Assembly: GCF_004959935.1 (NCBI RefSeq)
Contig: NZ_SMYN01000007.1
Coordinates: forward strand, 62,001-126,000
Reading direction: 5' to 3'
From: Falsirhodobacter xinxiangensis
GTDB taxonomy: Bacteria; Pseudomonadota; Alphaproteobacteria; Rhodobacterales; Rhodobacteraceae
Length of the DNA: 64,000 bases
Positions 1 to 8,925 of this stretch are shown in pieces; position 1 is the stretch's first letter; the number at the start of each line of letters is the position of its first letter. A program made the position numbers and the translations under genes. The notes below the pieces were generated by a model. The model saw nothing but the letters and a program-made list of their open reading frames with translations, ran no database searches and was not told the origin of the DNA.

Positions 1-985
1 GCGCGGGCGGCGGCAGGGTCAGCACCTCGCCCGCGTCCAGCGCGAACAGGTGCGGTGTCACGGGTGTGCCGTCGATGCTGGCCTCGGTTGCGGCGCCTTC
101 GATGGCGATGGTCACGGGTTCGTCCACCGTCAGCCGCACGGGGCCAAGCGTGATCTCCAGCACCGCCGCGCCGGGCGGGTTGCCAAGGCGGCGGTTCGCG
201 GCGCGAAGGCTACCAAGATCCAGCGCCCCGGCGGCGGAAACGCCCTGACCGCCCTGACCAGGCCGCCCTTCGTCCTGCACGGTGATCGGAAAGGCGGTGG
301 ACAGGATTTTCAGCCCCGCGGTCGCGGGTGCCACCACTGGCGTCGCGATCCGGTCCGGCGCGGCGCGTTCGACAAAGCGCACCCGTTGCCCCGGCGCCAG
401 AAGCGCGGGCGGGCTGCGGTTCAGATCGAACATCGGCACCTCGGTCCGCCCGATCAGCTGCCAGCCGCCCGGCGATTCCAGCGGATAGATGCCCGAGAAC
501 TTGCCCGCCAGCGCCACCGACCCCGCCGGAATGCGCGTGCGCGGCGACGACCGGCGCGGGATGTCGAAGCGCGGATCGTCGCAGGTCATATAGGCGAAAC
601 CGGGCGCGAAACCGACGAAGGCCACCTGCCACGTCGCGGCCTTGTGGGCGGCGATCACCTCGGGCGGTGACAGGCGCATCAGACTCGCCACCTCGGCCAG
701 ATCCTCGCCGTCATAGGTGACGGGAAGCTCGATCGGGGGGGCGGTGTTTTCGGAGGGCGCGGTGCCGGGCGGGGGGCGACGGTTCAGGATCGCACGGGCC
801 AGCGCGCCATCCGCCGCCATGCCCGCATCGGTGCGGACCATCAGCGTGCGGGCGGCGGGCACGATCTCGGCCACGCCGTCGATCGGGTGGGCAAGCAGCG
901 CGTCGAACAGCACCAGCGTTTCGGTCAGGTCCGGCAGTTCGACCAGCAGCGTGCGCGGGCCGACGGGCAGGAAGGTCAGGCTCAT
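1..985 (-). CDS. pxpB-pxpC: 5-oxoprolinase subunits B and C, fused (PxpBC), 3' end cut by window
   Basis: I translated this gene from the minus strand; it starts at the ATG at 985-983 and runs off the left edge, so the C-terminus is missing. Residues 1 to about 215 are a KipI/PxpB (AHS1) domain with the family motif [11 protein letters not shown] at 123-133 and [11 protein letters not shown] at 171-181. From about residue 225 a KipA/PxpC (AHS2) domain begins, with a VQDEGRPG motif near 236-243. PxpA, PxpB and PxpC together form the bacterial ATP-dependent 5-oxoprolinase, which opens pyroglutamate to glutamate in the cytoplasm. The start overlaps the stop of the YcsI-like gene (ATGA), so the two are translationally coupled. 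B and C are separate genes in many bacteria and fused here. The related allophanate hydrolase domains are an alternative family reading, but pxpA in the same operon favours 5-oxoprolinase. Confidence 0.88.
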   Translation of the reverse strand, partial: MSLTFLPVGPRTLLVELPDLTETLVLFDALLAHPIDGVAEIVPAARTLMVRTDAGMAADGALARAILNRRPPPGTAPSENTAPPIELPVTYDGEDLAEVASLMRLSPPEVIAAHKAATWQVAFVGFAPGFAYMTCDDPRFDIPRRSSPRTRIPAGSVALAGKFSGIYPLESPGGWQLIGRTEVPMFDLNRSPPALLAPGQRVRFVERAAPDRIATPVVAPATAGLKILSTAFPITVQDEGRPGQGGQGVSAAGALDLGSLRAANRRLGNPPGAAVLEITLGPVRLTVDEPVTIAIEGAATEASIDGTPVTPHLFALDAGEVLTLPPPA

Positions 986-1746
986 ACGTGCCACCTGTGA
1001 TCGGGGATGTCGGTTATGAACATATGCCCCGGCGCATGGGTGATCGCGAACGGCACGTTCGAGGCCATGACCGCGGCCTGAGGGGTGACGCCGCAGGCCC
1101 AGAAGACCGGAACCTCGCCCGCGCGGATTTCGACCGGATCGCCGAAGTCGGGGCGTTGCAGGTCCTTGATGCCAAGGCCGGCGGGATCGCCGATATGGAC
1201 GGGCGCGCCATGAACGCCGGGATAGCGGGCGGTGATGGTCGCAGCCTCGGCCACGCGGTCCGCCGGGATCGGGCGCATCGACACGACCATCGGCCCTTGC
1301 AGGCGGCCTGCGGGGCGGCAGGGGCGGTTCGTCGCATACATCGGCACGTTCGACCCCGCCGCGATGTGCCGCACCTCGATCCCCGCTTGCTGAAGCGGCG
1401 TTTCGAAGGTGAAGGAGCAGCCGATCAGGAACGTCACCAGATCGTCCTGCCAATGGGCGGCAGCATCCGCGACCTCCTCCACCAGCTTGCCGTCACGCCA
1501 GATGCGATACAGCGGCAGGTCGGTGCGCAGGTCCGCGCCTTCCGCCAGCGCGGTGTCGAAGCGGCCCGCCTCGGTCACGTCCAGCACGGGGCAGGGTTTG
1601 GGGTTGCGCTGGGCATAGAGCAGGAAATCCCACGCCCAATCGCGGGGCAGAGAAATCATGTTGCATTGCGTGAACCCCGGCGCCACCCCGGCAGAGGGCG
1701 CGGCAAGGCCGGAGCGATAGGCGGCGCGGGCCTTGGCCGGGGTCAT
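982..1746 (-). CDS. Putative hydro-lyase, YcsI/DUF1445 family
   Basis: This 254-residue soluble protein matches the YcsI (DUF1445, D-glutamate cyclase-like) family in length and in features such as the early segment [11 protein letters not shown] and the C-terminal stretch [14 protein letters not shown]. The exact reaction in the pyroglutamate operon is not established. Mammalian relatives convert D-glutamate to 5-oxoproline, so a role in the D-form of the substrate is plausible, but that is inference. Both ends overlap its neighbours by an ATGA: pxpA upstream and pxpBC downstream. The order pxpA, ycsI, pxpBC resembles the ycsF-ycsI-kipI-kipA block of Bacillus subtilis. Confidence 0.85.
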   Translation of the reverse strand: MTPAKARAAYRSGLAAPSAGVAPGFTQCNMISLPRDWAWDFLLYAQRNPKPCPVLDVTEAGRFDTALAEGADLRTDLPLYRIWRDGKLVEEVADAAAHWQDDLVTFLIGCSFTFETPLQQAGIEVRHIAAGSNVPMYATNRPCRPAGRLQGPMVVSMRPIPADRVAEAATITARYPGVHGAPVHIGDPAGLGIKDLQRPDFGDPVEIRAGEVPVFWACGVTPQAAVMASNVPFAITHAPGHMFITDIPDHRWHV

Positions 1747-2498
1747 GCGAACCCCCGGATTTCCACCCCGCCGGCCACCAGCACCTCGCGCACGCGCTGC
1801 GCCATGGCCACCGCGCCGGGGCTGTCGCCGTGGATGCAGATGCTTTGCGCAGGCAGGCGCAGGGTCGATCCGTCGATCGCCTCGATCACCCCATCGGTGG
1901 CAAGGCGCAGCATCCGCGCGGCGACTAGCTCGGGATCGTGCAGCACCGCGCCCGGCTCCCGCCGCGAGACAAGCGTGCCTTGGGGGGTATAGGCGCGGTC
2001 GGCGAAGGCTTCCTCGACCACCGGCAGCCCTGCGGCGCGGCAGCGGTCCACGATGGGCGCCCCGGCCAGCGCCAGCATCGCCAGCGACGGGTCCACCGCC
2101 AGCATCGCCGCGATCACCGCATCGGCCTGACGCGCATCCCCGGCGATGGTGTTGTAAAGCGCGCCATGCGGTTTGACATAGGCGACGCGGGTGCCCGCCG
2201 CCTTCGCCAGCCCTTGCAGCGCGCCGATCTGATAGATGACATCGGCGGTCAGTTCCGCCGAGGTCACGTCCATGTTGCGCCGCCCGAAACCGACCTTGTC
2301 GGGATAGGAGACATGCGCACCGACCACGACACCCCGCGCCGCCGCCTGTTCCAGCGTGGCGCGGATGCCCGACGGATCGCCCGCATGAAACCCGCAGGCG
2401 ACGTTGGCGCTGGAGACGATGCCAAGCATCGTCTCGTCATCGCCCATCCGCCATGCGCCGAAGCTTTCACCCAGATCGCTGTTCAGGTCGATGCGCAT
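1743..2498 (-). CDS. pxpA: 5-oxoprolinase subunit A (LamB/YcsF family)
   Basis: The 251-residue protein is a full-length LamB/YcsF family member. Diagnostic motifs are [11 protein letters not shown] near the N-terminus, [11 protein letters not shown] around residue 34, [22 protein letters not shown] and [14 protein letters not shown]. PxpA is the subunit that works with PxpB and PxpC in ATP-dependent cleavage of 5-oxoproline to L-glutamate. A strong Shine-Dalgarno (AGGAGGA) precedes the ATG at 2498. It sits directly downstream of an NRAMP-like permease gene and is coupled by ATGA to the YcsI-like gene, consistent with one transport-and-cleavage operon. Confidence 0.93.
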   Translation of the reverse strand: MRIDLNSDLGESFGAWRMGDDETMLGIVSSANVACGFHAGDPSGIRATLEQAAARGVVVGAHVSYPDKVGFGRRNMDVTSAELTADVIYQIGALQGLAKAAGTRVAYVKPHGALYNTIAGDARQADAVIAAMLAVDPSLAMLALAGAPIVDRCRAAGLPVVEEAFADRAYTPQGTLVSRREPGAVLHDPELVAARMLRLATDGVIEAIDGSTLRLPAQSICIHGDSPGAVAMAQRVREVLVAGGVEIRGFA

Positions 2499-2508
2499 GA
2501 TGTCCTCC

Positions 2509-3735
2509 TTACAAACCGATGAAGGCGAAGATGTTGCCGATGGATTTGTAGCCCATCCACCATGTCAGCGCACAGACGATGGCGCTGAGGATCAGCAGCG
2601 GACGGTTGTAGCGGTGCCCGCCCATCAGGTCCGAGCGCGCAAAGCCGATATAGGTGAAGATCGACAGGCCGATGGGCAGGATCAGCCCGTTGAAACCGCC
2701 GACGAAGACGAGGATCGCGGCCGGGGGCGTCGTCATCGCCAGATAGACGGCCAGCGACACGGCGATGAAGATGACCGTCGCGATGTCGCGCTGGCGGTCG
2801 GTCATGGGCGCGAAGACCGGCATGAAGCTGACCGAGGTATAGGCCGCCCCGATGACCGAGGTGATCGCCGCCGCCCAGAACACAAGACCAAAGATGCGGA
2901 TGCCGAACTCGCCGGCCGCATGGCCGAAGGCCTGCCCGGCCGGGTTCGCGGTCTGGCTGGCAAGATCCAGCGTCACACCAGAGGCGACGACGCCAAGGAT
3001 CGCAAGGAACAGAACGAAGCGCATCAGGCCTGTCACCGCGATGCCCGTCAGCGCAGCGCGAGTTACGGCGGCAAGGTGCTCCGGCCCGGTCAGGCCTTTG
3101 TCGATCAGGCGGTGCGCGCCGGAATAGGTGATGTAGCCGCCCACGGTGCCGCCGACGATGGTGGTGATGGTGGCGAAATCGATCACGTCGGGCAGGATCG
3201 TCTGGCGCAGCGCCTCGCCCACCGGCGGGTTCGACACGACGGCGACATAGATCGTCAGCGCGATCATCCCGATGCCGAGGAAGATGATGATGCGGTCCAG
3301 CAGCAGCCCCGCGCGCTTCGACAGGAAGATCCCGATCGCCATCAGCGCGGAAATCGCGCCCCCGACCTTGGGGTCGAGGCCGATCATCGCGTTGAAGCCA
3401 AGGCCCGCACCGGCGATGTTGCCGACGTTGAAGGCCAGACCACCGATGATGACAAGGACGGCCAGCAGATAGCCCGCGCCGGGGATCGCCTCGTTCGCGG
3501 TGTCGGAGGCGCGTTTGCGGGTCAGCGCGGTGATACGCCAGATGTTCAGTTGCACCACGAAATCGATCAGGATCGAGGCGAGGATGGCGAAGGCGAAGGC
3601 CGCGCCCAACTTGGCGGTGAAGGTCGCGGTCTGGGTGATGAAGCCCGGACCGATGGCCGAGGTTGCCATCAGGAAGATCGCGGCAAGGAAGGAGCCGCGC
3701 ACCGAAGCGGCGGCGGCAGAGGGTATATTGCTCAT
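2509..3735 (-). CDS. NRAMP-family transporter (YcsG-like) of the 5-oxoproline operon
   Basis: A 408-residue polytopic membrane protein, beginning [14 protein letters not shown], with the NRAMP-type first helix segment [16 protein letters not shown] and about eleven hydrophobic helices. I chose the ATG at 3735 because GGGAGAG lies just upstream; an in-frame extension to 3798 has no such site. NRAMP proteins usually carry divalent metals, but this subgroup sits in pxp operons (compare B. subtilis ycsG next to ycsF) and may import 5-oxoproline or a related organic acid. That substrate is inference from context. The canonical metal-binding DPGN motif of helix 1 reads GPGF here, which also argues against ordinary Mn2+/Fe2+ transport. 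Confidence 0.85.
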   Translation of the reverse strand: MSNIPSAAAASVRGSFLAAIFLMATSAIGPGFITQTATFTAKLGAAFAFAILASILIDFVVQLNIWRITALTRKRASDTANEAIPGAGYLLAVLVIIGGLAFNVGNIAGAGLGFNAMIGLDPKVGGAISALMAIGIFLSKRAGLLLDRIIIFLGIGMIALTIYVAVVSNPPVGEALRQTILPDVIDFATITTIVGGTVGGYITYSGAHRLIDKGLTGPEHLAAVTRAALTGIAVTGLMRFVLFLAILGVVASGVTLDLASQTANPAGQAFGHAAGEFGIRIFGLVFWAAAITSVIGAAYTSVSFMPVFAPMTDRQRDIATVIFIAVSLAVYLAMTTPPAAILVFVGGFNGLILPIGLSIFTYIGFARSDLMGGHRYNRPLLILSAIVCALTWWMGYKSIGNIFAFIGL

Positions 3736-4000
3736 CGGAACTCTCCCATCGAAGGCAATGATCGCGCCCCAATGGAACCTCCCCCGATGGCGGCGCAAGA
3801 AATGAACCTACATAAGTTTGATCATTGTTCAACAATTTTGTGCATGATGTTCAATTTCGCGCCGCGCTGCCCGATTGTCGGGCATGACTGAAACGCCCGC
3901 CCGCGCTTGCGCCCCGCCACTCGGCCGGGTTAAAGCTGTCCGCGCCGCCAGCCGTTCGATGCCAGCAGATCGTCATCACCGGCCACGGAGCATCCCCAAA
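3736..4000. promoter_or_regulatory. Divergent intergenic region with AT-rich palindrome ATTGTTCAACAAT
   Basis: This 265-base gap separates the minus-strand pxp operon from the plus-strand YncE-like gene. It holds a perfect 13-base palindrome with a central C (ATTGTTCAACAAT, 3824-3836) in an AT-rich patch, and a related ATGTTCAAT about 10 bases further on (3847-3855). These repeats look like a regulator-binding site for the pxp promoter. No pxp-linked regulator gene is visible, so the binding protein is unknown. I see no gene in the gap. Confidence 0.4.
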
Positions 4001-5143
4001 GTGAAGATCCCGAACACATATCGCACCCTTGCGATCTGCGCGTTGCTTGCCCTCGCCCTTCCCGCCCATGCAGAGGAGCCAGCGCCGATGACCGCCGCCC
4101 AGATCGCGCCCGCCCTGACCCGTCAGGACATCGTCGCCGGGGCCTACGAGGTCGTCCACGCCCCGGAACTGGGGCAGATCTTCGTCGCGGCGACGCCCAG
4201 TTTCGAGCCGGGCACGCCGGGTTACATTCACGTGCTGGACGACGGCGATCTGCATCAGGTCCGCCAGATCCAGCTTCCGCGCCGCGCCTTCGGCCTTGCG
4301 CTGGATCGCACGGCGGGGCGGCTTTACGTCGGCCACACGCTGGACGGCACGCTGGGCATCATGGACGCCCGGGGCGGGCTGCCCATCGGCGCGGTCCAGC
4401 TTGGCCGCGAGGAGGCCGAGGGCGGGTTCGAGCATACCCGCATGATCGCGCTGGACGAGGAACGCGGGCGCGCCTTCGTGACCAGCCCGTCCCAGACCGG
4501 GGTGATCTGGGTCGTGGACACCAAGGCGGACACGCTGCTGCATCGCATCGACGATGCCGGTCTGTGGACCGCGGGCGCCGCCTATGACGCGAAGGCGGGG
4601 CTGTTCTATGCCAGCGGCGGCGGCGTGGACGAAATCTCGGTCATCGATGCGGAAACCGGCCGCTCGGTCCGCAGGATCGCGACGGGGGACACGACCGAAG
4701 CGGGAGGCGACAATTCGCAGCACTTCTTCGTCAACCTCGACATCGACGTCGAAGGGCAGCGCCTGTTCGCGGCGGATGCGAACAAGCAGATGCTCTATGT
4801 CTTCGACATCGAAAGCGGCAAGGTTCTGGCGCAGACGCCGACAGGGATTGGCACGCTGGACGTGGTGTTCAACGGCGCGCGGCAGGAGGTCTATGTCTCG
4901 TATCGCGGGGCGGACCGGGAAAACCCGGACGGCACGGGCGGCATCGTCGTGATCGACGCCGCCGATTACGCGGTCAAGGCACGGCTGCCGTTGCCTGCCC
5001 ATCCCAACAGCCTTGCGCTTGGGCAGGATGGTCAGGTGCTTTACGCGACGGTCAAGGCCCCGCACGAGGAGACGCATCCGGAGCATGTCGCGGGCGCGCT
5101 GGACTCGGTGGTCCGCATCGATCTGGAACGCCTGCCATTGTGA
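4001..5143 (+). CDS. YncE-like secreted beta-propeller protein
   Basis: From a GTG at 4001 the product is 380 residues, beginning with the signal peptide MKIPNTYRTLAICALLALAL and a cleavage site after PAHA. The rest is a series of repeated blades with motifs such as GRLYVGHTLDGTLGIMDA, GRAFVTSPSQTGVIWVVDT, GLFYASGGGVDEISVIDAETG and GQRLFAADANKQMLYVFDIESG, typical of seven-bladed YncE/YVTN propellers. I prefer the GTG over upstream in-frame starts because only it gives a clean N-terminal signal sequence. It lies just before a TonB-dependent receptor. In E. coli yncE also neighbours a TonB-dependent receptor gene (yncD/pqqU), so a periplasmic partner role is plausible but unproven. Confidence 0.8.
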   Translation: MKIPNTYRTLAICALLALALPAHAEEPAPMTAAQIAPALTRQDIVAGAYEVVHAPELGQIFVAATPSFEPGTPGYIHVLDDGDLHQVRQIQLPRRAFGLALDRTAGRLYVGHTLDGTLGIMDARGGLPIGAVQLGREEAEGGFEHTRMIALDEERGRAFVTSPSQTGVIWVVDTKADTLLHRIDDAGLWTAGAAYDAKAGLFYASGGGVDEISVIDAETGRSVRRIATGDTTEAGGDNSQHFFVNLDIDVEGQRLFAADANKQMLYVFDIESGKVLAQTPTGIGTLDVVFNGARQEVYVSYRGADRENPDGTGGIVVIDAADYAVKARLPLPAHPNSLALGQDGQVLYATVKAPHEETHPEHVAGALDSVVRIDLERLPL

Positions 5144-5153
5144 CATTTCTGTT

Positions 5154-5185
5154 GCATCCGCCCCGCTTTCGGCCGGGGCGGATGC
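5154..5185 (+). terminator. Strong hairpin after the yncE-like gene
   Basis: A perfect 12-bp stem, GCATCCGCCCCG (5154-5165) with CGGGGCGGATGC (5174-5185), and an 8-base loop, starts 11 bases after the stop codon. There is no U-run behind it, so it may be an intrinsic-like terminator, an mRNA-stabilising hairpin, or an attenuator that tunes read-through into the receptor gene. Confidence 0.55.
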
Positions 5186-5229
5186 GCCGCGCTTGAAGTG
5201 GACGCCCCGCGGGGGGTAGCACCCTCCGT

Positions 5230-5268
5230 GCCAGCCGACGCCAGCCCCTTCGAAATTGTGAGGCTGGC
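5230..5268 (+). promoter_or_regulatory. Hairpin pairing over the ribosome binding site of the TonB receptor gene
   Basis: Two identical left arms GCCAGCC (5230-5236 and 5240-5246) can each pair with the single right arm GGCTGGC (5262-5268), which ends two bases before the ATG at 5271. The only purine-rich Shine-Dalgarno candidate (GAGG, 5260-5263) overlaps the right arm. The geometry suggests translational control through alternative pairing. No known riboswitch consensus was recognised. Confidence 0.4.
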
Positions 5269-5270
5269 AA

Positions 5271-7427
5271 ATGAAGAGTATCCCCCTGAGAACATATCTG
5301 CGGCGCAGCACCGCCATGGCGCTTCTGGCGATCTGCCCGGCGGGCATGGCGCTGGCGCAGGACGATACCACGGCGCTGGACCAGATCATCGTGACCGCCG
5401 CACCCGGCACCGCGACCGAAGGCACCGGAAGCTGGACGACCGAATGGATGCGGTCCGCCACGGGCCTCGTGCTGTCGCAGAAGGAAACGCCGCAATCCAC
5501 CTCGGTCATCACCGATGCCCAGATGGAGGATCGCAACATCACCACCATTTCGGGCGTGATGAACGCAGCGACCGGCATCACGGTGCAGGCGTATGAATCC
5601 GACCGCATCAACTATTATTCGCGCGGGTTCCAGATCGACGCCTATCAATATGACGGCGTGCCGATCCCGCGCGACGGGGTCTGGCAATTCGGCGACAACA
5701 ACCCCGACATGGCGCTGTATGACCATGTGGAGATCGTGCGCGGCGCGACCGGCCTGATGCAGGGCGCGGGCGAGCCGGGGGCGTCGATCAACTTCATCCG
5801 CAAGCGCCCGCTGGATTTCGCGCAGAACGAACTGGCGGTGTCGCTGGCGTCGCCCAAGGGCGGGCGGATCGAGCTGGACCTGTCGCGCCCGCTGAACGAG
5901 GCGGGAACCGTGCGCGGGCGGCTGATCGGCGTGCTGGACGGGCGCGACGGCACGCTGGACGGATACCACAAGGACAAGAAGATCCTGTCCGGCGCGCTGG
6001 ATGTGGACCTGTCGGACAGCACGACGCTCAGCTTCGGGGTCACGCATCAGAAGACCAAGGGCGACGGCGCGACATGGGGCGGCCTGCCGCCCTTCTATGC
6101 CGATGGCGGATTGATCGACTGGGACTGGGGCGCGACCCTTGGCACCGACTGGACCAAGGTCGATACCGAACGGACCGAAGCCTATGCGTCACTGGAGCAT
6201 GTGTTCCAGAACGGCTGGACCGGGCGTCTGGTCTTCACCCATGTGAAGAACGACATGGACGCGACGCTGGCGTGGATTTCCGGCGTGCCGGACCGCGCGA
6301 CGGGCAACGGGATGACCGGATACGGCACCCGCTATGACGGCGGTTACAAGCAGAACAACCTGAACGCCATCCTGAACGGCGATTTCGACGCCTTCGGTCG
6401 CACGCACCAGTTCGTCTTCGGCGCGATGGCGTCGCGGGGCGAAGGAAGGTATGACGGGTACGGCAAGAACCCGCCCGATATCTTTGATGTGAATATCGGC
6501 AATTTGGATGGAAATTATCCTGCACCGGAGCTGTCCGATACGCCGACCTATGTCGACGCGAACAAACACCGTCAGTATGCGATCTATGGCACGGGTCAGT
6601 TCAACGTGACGGACAGTCTGGCCCTGCTGGCCGGGGCGCGCGTCAACTGGTGGGACGGCGAGACGAGCGCGGGCGGCCCGGCGACGGCCTCCTACAAATT
6701 CTCGGCCGAGGTGACGCCCTATGTCGGCTTCACCTATGATCTGAACCCGGTCTATACCGCCTATGGCAGCATCAGCAGCATCTACAAGCCGACGCTGTCG
6801 CAGGACATCGACCGCAACTACCTCGACCCCACCTATGGCTACAACTACGAACTGGGCGTGAAGGGCGATCCCTTCGGCGGCAACCTGTTCGTGTCGGCGG
6901 CGATCTTCCAGACCGAACAGAAGGACGTCGCCAATTACGTCGAATATATCGCCGAGGAGAACCGCTCGGTCTATGAAAGCATCGACGGCACCACCACCCG
7001 CGGGTTCGAACTGGAGGCGGCTGGCGCGATCACCGACCGCTGGGACATCTCGGCCGGATATACCTGGCGTCTGTCCAAGGATAACGCGGACAAGGAGCTT
7101 TACACCGACCAGCCGCGCCATTCGCTGAAACTGGCCACCGAATACGACCTTACCGACCGTCTGTCGCTGGGCGGCGCGATGCGCTGGCAAAGCGGCACGG
7201 ACAGCATCGAGGAAAGCTTCACCGATGTGGACACGCCCAACGTCCATCAGGGCAGCCACGCGGTGTTCGATCTGTCGGCATCCTATGACGTGAACGACGA
7301 CACGTCGCTGACCTTGTCGGTCAACAACCTGACCCGCAAGAAATACTATGCCACCACCGGCTTCTACGACACCGTGGTCTATGGCGAGGACCGCACGGCG
7401 GAGCTGACCCTACGCGCGAAGTTCTGA
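5271..7427 (+). CDS. TonB-dependent siderophore receptor (FhuE/FpvA-like)
   Basis: A 718-residue outer-membrane receptor. The signal peptide ends near ALAQ (residue 27) and is followed by the TonB-box-like segment DQIIVTAA. The plug domain (about 50-180) shows ETPQSTSVITDAQM, INYYSRGFQIDAYQYDGVPI and VEIVRGATGLMQGAGEPGAS, all typical of the ferric-siderophore receptor subfamily. The barrel fills the rest and the protein ends in the required aromatic residue (LRAKF). There is no N-terminal STN signalling domain, so it is not a FecA-type transducer. Energised by TonB-ExbBD, it would bring a ferric siderophore or similar large ligand into the periplasm. No siderophore ABC transporter is adjacent. 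The substrate cannot be read from sequence, and the yncE-like neighbour leaves other ligands open. Confidence 0.9.
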   Translation: MKSIPLRTYLRRSTAMALLAICPAGMALAQDDTTALDQIIVTAAPGTATEGTGSWTTEWMRSATGLVLSQKETPQSTSVITDAQMEDRNITTISGVMNAATGITVQAYESDRINYYSRGFQIDAYQYDGVPIPRDGVWQFGDNNPDMALYDHVEIVRGATGLMQGAGEPGASINFIRKRPLDFAQNELAVSLASPKGGRIELDLSRPLNEAGTVRGRLIGVLDGRDGTLDGYHKDKKILSGALDVDLSDSTTLSFGVTHQKTKGDGATWGGLPPFYADGGLIDWDWGATLGTDWTKVDTERTEAYASLEHVFQNGWTGRLVFTHVKNDMDATLAWISGVPDRATGNGMTGYGTRYDGGYKQNNLNAILNGDFDAFGRTHQFVFGAMASRGEGRYDGYGKNPPDIFDVNIGNLDGNYPAPELSDTPTYVDANKHRQYAIYGTGQFNVTDSLALLAGARVNWWDGETSAGGPATASYKFSAEVTPYVGFTYDLNPVYTAYGSISSIYKPTLSQDIDRNYLDPTYGYNYELGVKGDPFGGNLFVSAAIFQTEQKDVANYVEYIAEENRSVYESIDGTTTRGFELEAAGAITDRWDISAGYTWRLSKDNADKELYTDQPRHSLKLATEYDLTDRLSLGGAMRWQSGTDSIEESFTDVDTPNVHQGSHAVFDLSASYDVNDDTSLTLSVNNLTRKKYYATTGFYDTVVYGEDRTAELTLRAKF

Positions 7428-7432
7428 CCGAT

Positions 7433-7461
7433 CGAACGCCGGGTTCCGCGTCCGGCGTTCG
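7433..7461 (+). terminator. Terminator-type hairpin after the TonB receptor gene
   Basis: A perfect 10-bp stem, CGAACGCCGG (7433-7442) with CCGGCGTTCG (7452-7461) and a 9-base loop, starts 6 bases after the receptor stop codon. It is followed by CCCCC, not a U-run. Confidence 0.55.
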
Positions 7462-7543
7462 CCCCCGATGTGCGATCGTCACACATGCCATGGAATCGCG
7501 GCGGTTTCCCGGCTATCAGCAGGGACGCGCAGCAGGGATGACC

Positions 7544-8197
7544 ATGGCCACGAACGATAACTCCTCCGGTCTTGTCGAACAGATGGCGGGTGCATTGCGT
7601 CTGCGCATCATCGGCGGCGCGCTGCTGCCCGGCCAGCGGCTGCCCGAAGCCCGGCTGTCCGAGGAGCTGGGCATTTCCCGCAACACCCTGCGCGAGGTTT
7701 TCCGGCTGCTGGGCCGCGACGGACTGCTGCGCCACGAACCCAATCGGGGCGCGTTCGTGGCGACGCCCACGATGGCGACGATCCACGACATCTATCGCGT
7801 GCGGCGCATGGTCGAGATTCCGGCGCTGAAACAGGGCTGGCCGCGCCATCAGGCCGTGGCGCGGATGCGCGCCGCCGTCGAAGCCGCCGAGTTGGCGCGC
7901 GCGGATGCCGACTGGCGGACCGTCGGAAGCGCCAACATGGAGTTCCACACCGCCATCGTCGCGCTGGCCGACAGCCCGCGCCTGACCGATTTCTTCGACC
8001 GCATCGTGGCCGAGATGCGGCTGGCCTTCGGCCTTCTGGGCAGCCCCGAGGATCTGCACGAGCCCTACATCGCGCTCAACCTCGCGATATTGCAGCGGCT
8101 GGAGGAGGGCGCCCCGGCAGAGGCGGCGGATCTTCTGGACAGCTATCTGTCCACCTCCGAACGCAAGCTGATGACGGCTTTCGCGAACCTGCCCTGA
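7544..8197 (+). CDS. GntR-family transcriptional regulator (FCD type)
   Basis: A 217-residue regulator with an N-terminal winged helix (LRLRIIGGALLPGQRLPEAR then LSEELGISRNTLREVFRLLG) and a C-terminal all-helical FCD ligand-binding domain. The FCD pattern includes RVRRMVEIPAL, NMEFHTAIVALADSPRLTDFFDRI and a helix near AEMRLAF. I chose the ATG at 7544, spaced about 8 bases from AGGG; starts at 7490 or 7538 are possible. FCD regulators usually sense organic acids or amino acids. It follows the TonB receptor on the same strand but lies behind a hairpin, so its target is not evident. Confidence 0.85.
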   Translation: MATNDNSSGLVEQMAGALRLRIIGGALLPGQRLPEARLSEELGISRNTLREVFRLLGRDGLLRHEPNRGAFVATPTMATIHDIYRVRRMVEIPALKQGWPRHQAVARMRAAVEAAELARADADWRTVGSANMEFHTAIVALADSPRLTDFFDRIVAEMRLAFGLLGSPEDLHEPYIALNLAILQRLEEGAPAEAADLLDSYLSTSERKLMTAFANLP

Positions 8198-8280
8198 GCG
8201 CCACTGGACAAGCGCCGATCGGGATCGTATAGCCGCCGTATTAGTGTTTCGCGCCCTGGCGCATTTTTATCAGGTGTTTC

Positions 8281-8820
8281 ATGTTCCGAGCAGCTTTCGT
8301 CGCTCTTGCGGTTTTCGCTGGCGCATCCGCCGCTTCCGCCGCAACCATCCAGAATTTCGAACTTCGCCAGAACCAGTGGGCCGTGCTTGATCTGGGGCAG
8401 ACCGGATCGGCCGATCTGGTGATCGATCCGATCAGCGAGGACGGCTCGTTCTCGTTCACCTATGCCTTTTCGGACAGCGGCTGCGGGGCGGGGGCGAACC
8501 AATACAACACGTGGTCCTGCATGCCCAAGGACCTTGCGACCAACACGGTGATGTCCTCGTTCAACCACAACTTCGGCGAAGGGTGGTTCGACAAGGTCAA
8601 CCGCTCGTCCGTCACGGCGCCGGTCGCCATCGCCTATCTGAAGGAAGGGGCGGAGCGTCTGTTCATGTATTTCCGCGTCACCTCCGGGTCGGGCACGATC
8701 AGCCAGACCATCGCCGAACCGACGCCCCCCGCGCCGGTTCCGCTGCCTGCGGGCGCCGCGCTTCTGCCGATGGGGCTGGCGGCTCTGGCGCTGTTGAAAC
8801 GCCGTCGTCGTCAGGTCTGA
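8281..8820 (+). CDS. VPLPA-CTERM sorting-domain surface protein
   Basis: A 179-residue secreted protein of unknown function. It has an N-terminal signal peptide (MFRAAFVALAVFAGASAASA) and a C-terminal tripartite sorting signal: a proline-rich VPLPAG, a hydrophobic helix and a terminal RRRRQV cluster, at residues 154-179. The VPLPA-CTERM form of PEP-CTERM tails is recognised and cut by exosortases (XrtD type) in the inner membrane, after which the protein goes to the envelope or exopolysaccharide. The mature domain has two cysteines and looks like a small beta-rich fold. No exosortase is in the window. A second VPLPA protein is encoded at 10379. Confidence 0.8.
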   Translation: MFRAAFVALAVFAGASAASAATIQNFELRQNQWAVLDLGQTGSADLVIDPISEDGSFSFTYAFSDSGCGAGANQYNTWSCMPKDLATNTVMSSFNHNFGEGWFDKVNRSSVTAPVAIAYLKEGAERLFMYFRVTSGSGTISQTIAEPTPPAPVPLPAGAALLPMGLAALALLKRRRRQV

Positions 8821-8925
8821 CGCCGATCGCGGCCCGACCATCGCCCGGCGCATGGGCGATGGCGGTCTGGCCAAAGCGGGCGGGTTCGGCGATAGGGTGA
8901 TCCGATCTCGTGTAAGGGGCTGCCC

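Noticed and set aside
2404-3891. Long plus-strand open frame opposite the NRAMP gene
   Set aside because: It is antisense to a clear membrane protein, rich in R, D, G and H as expected from a GC-rich shadow frame, and has no recognisable motif.
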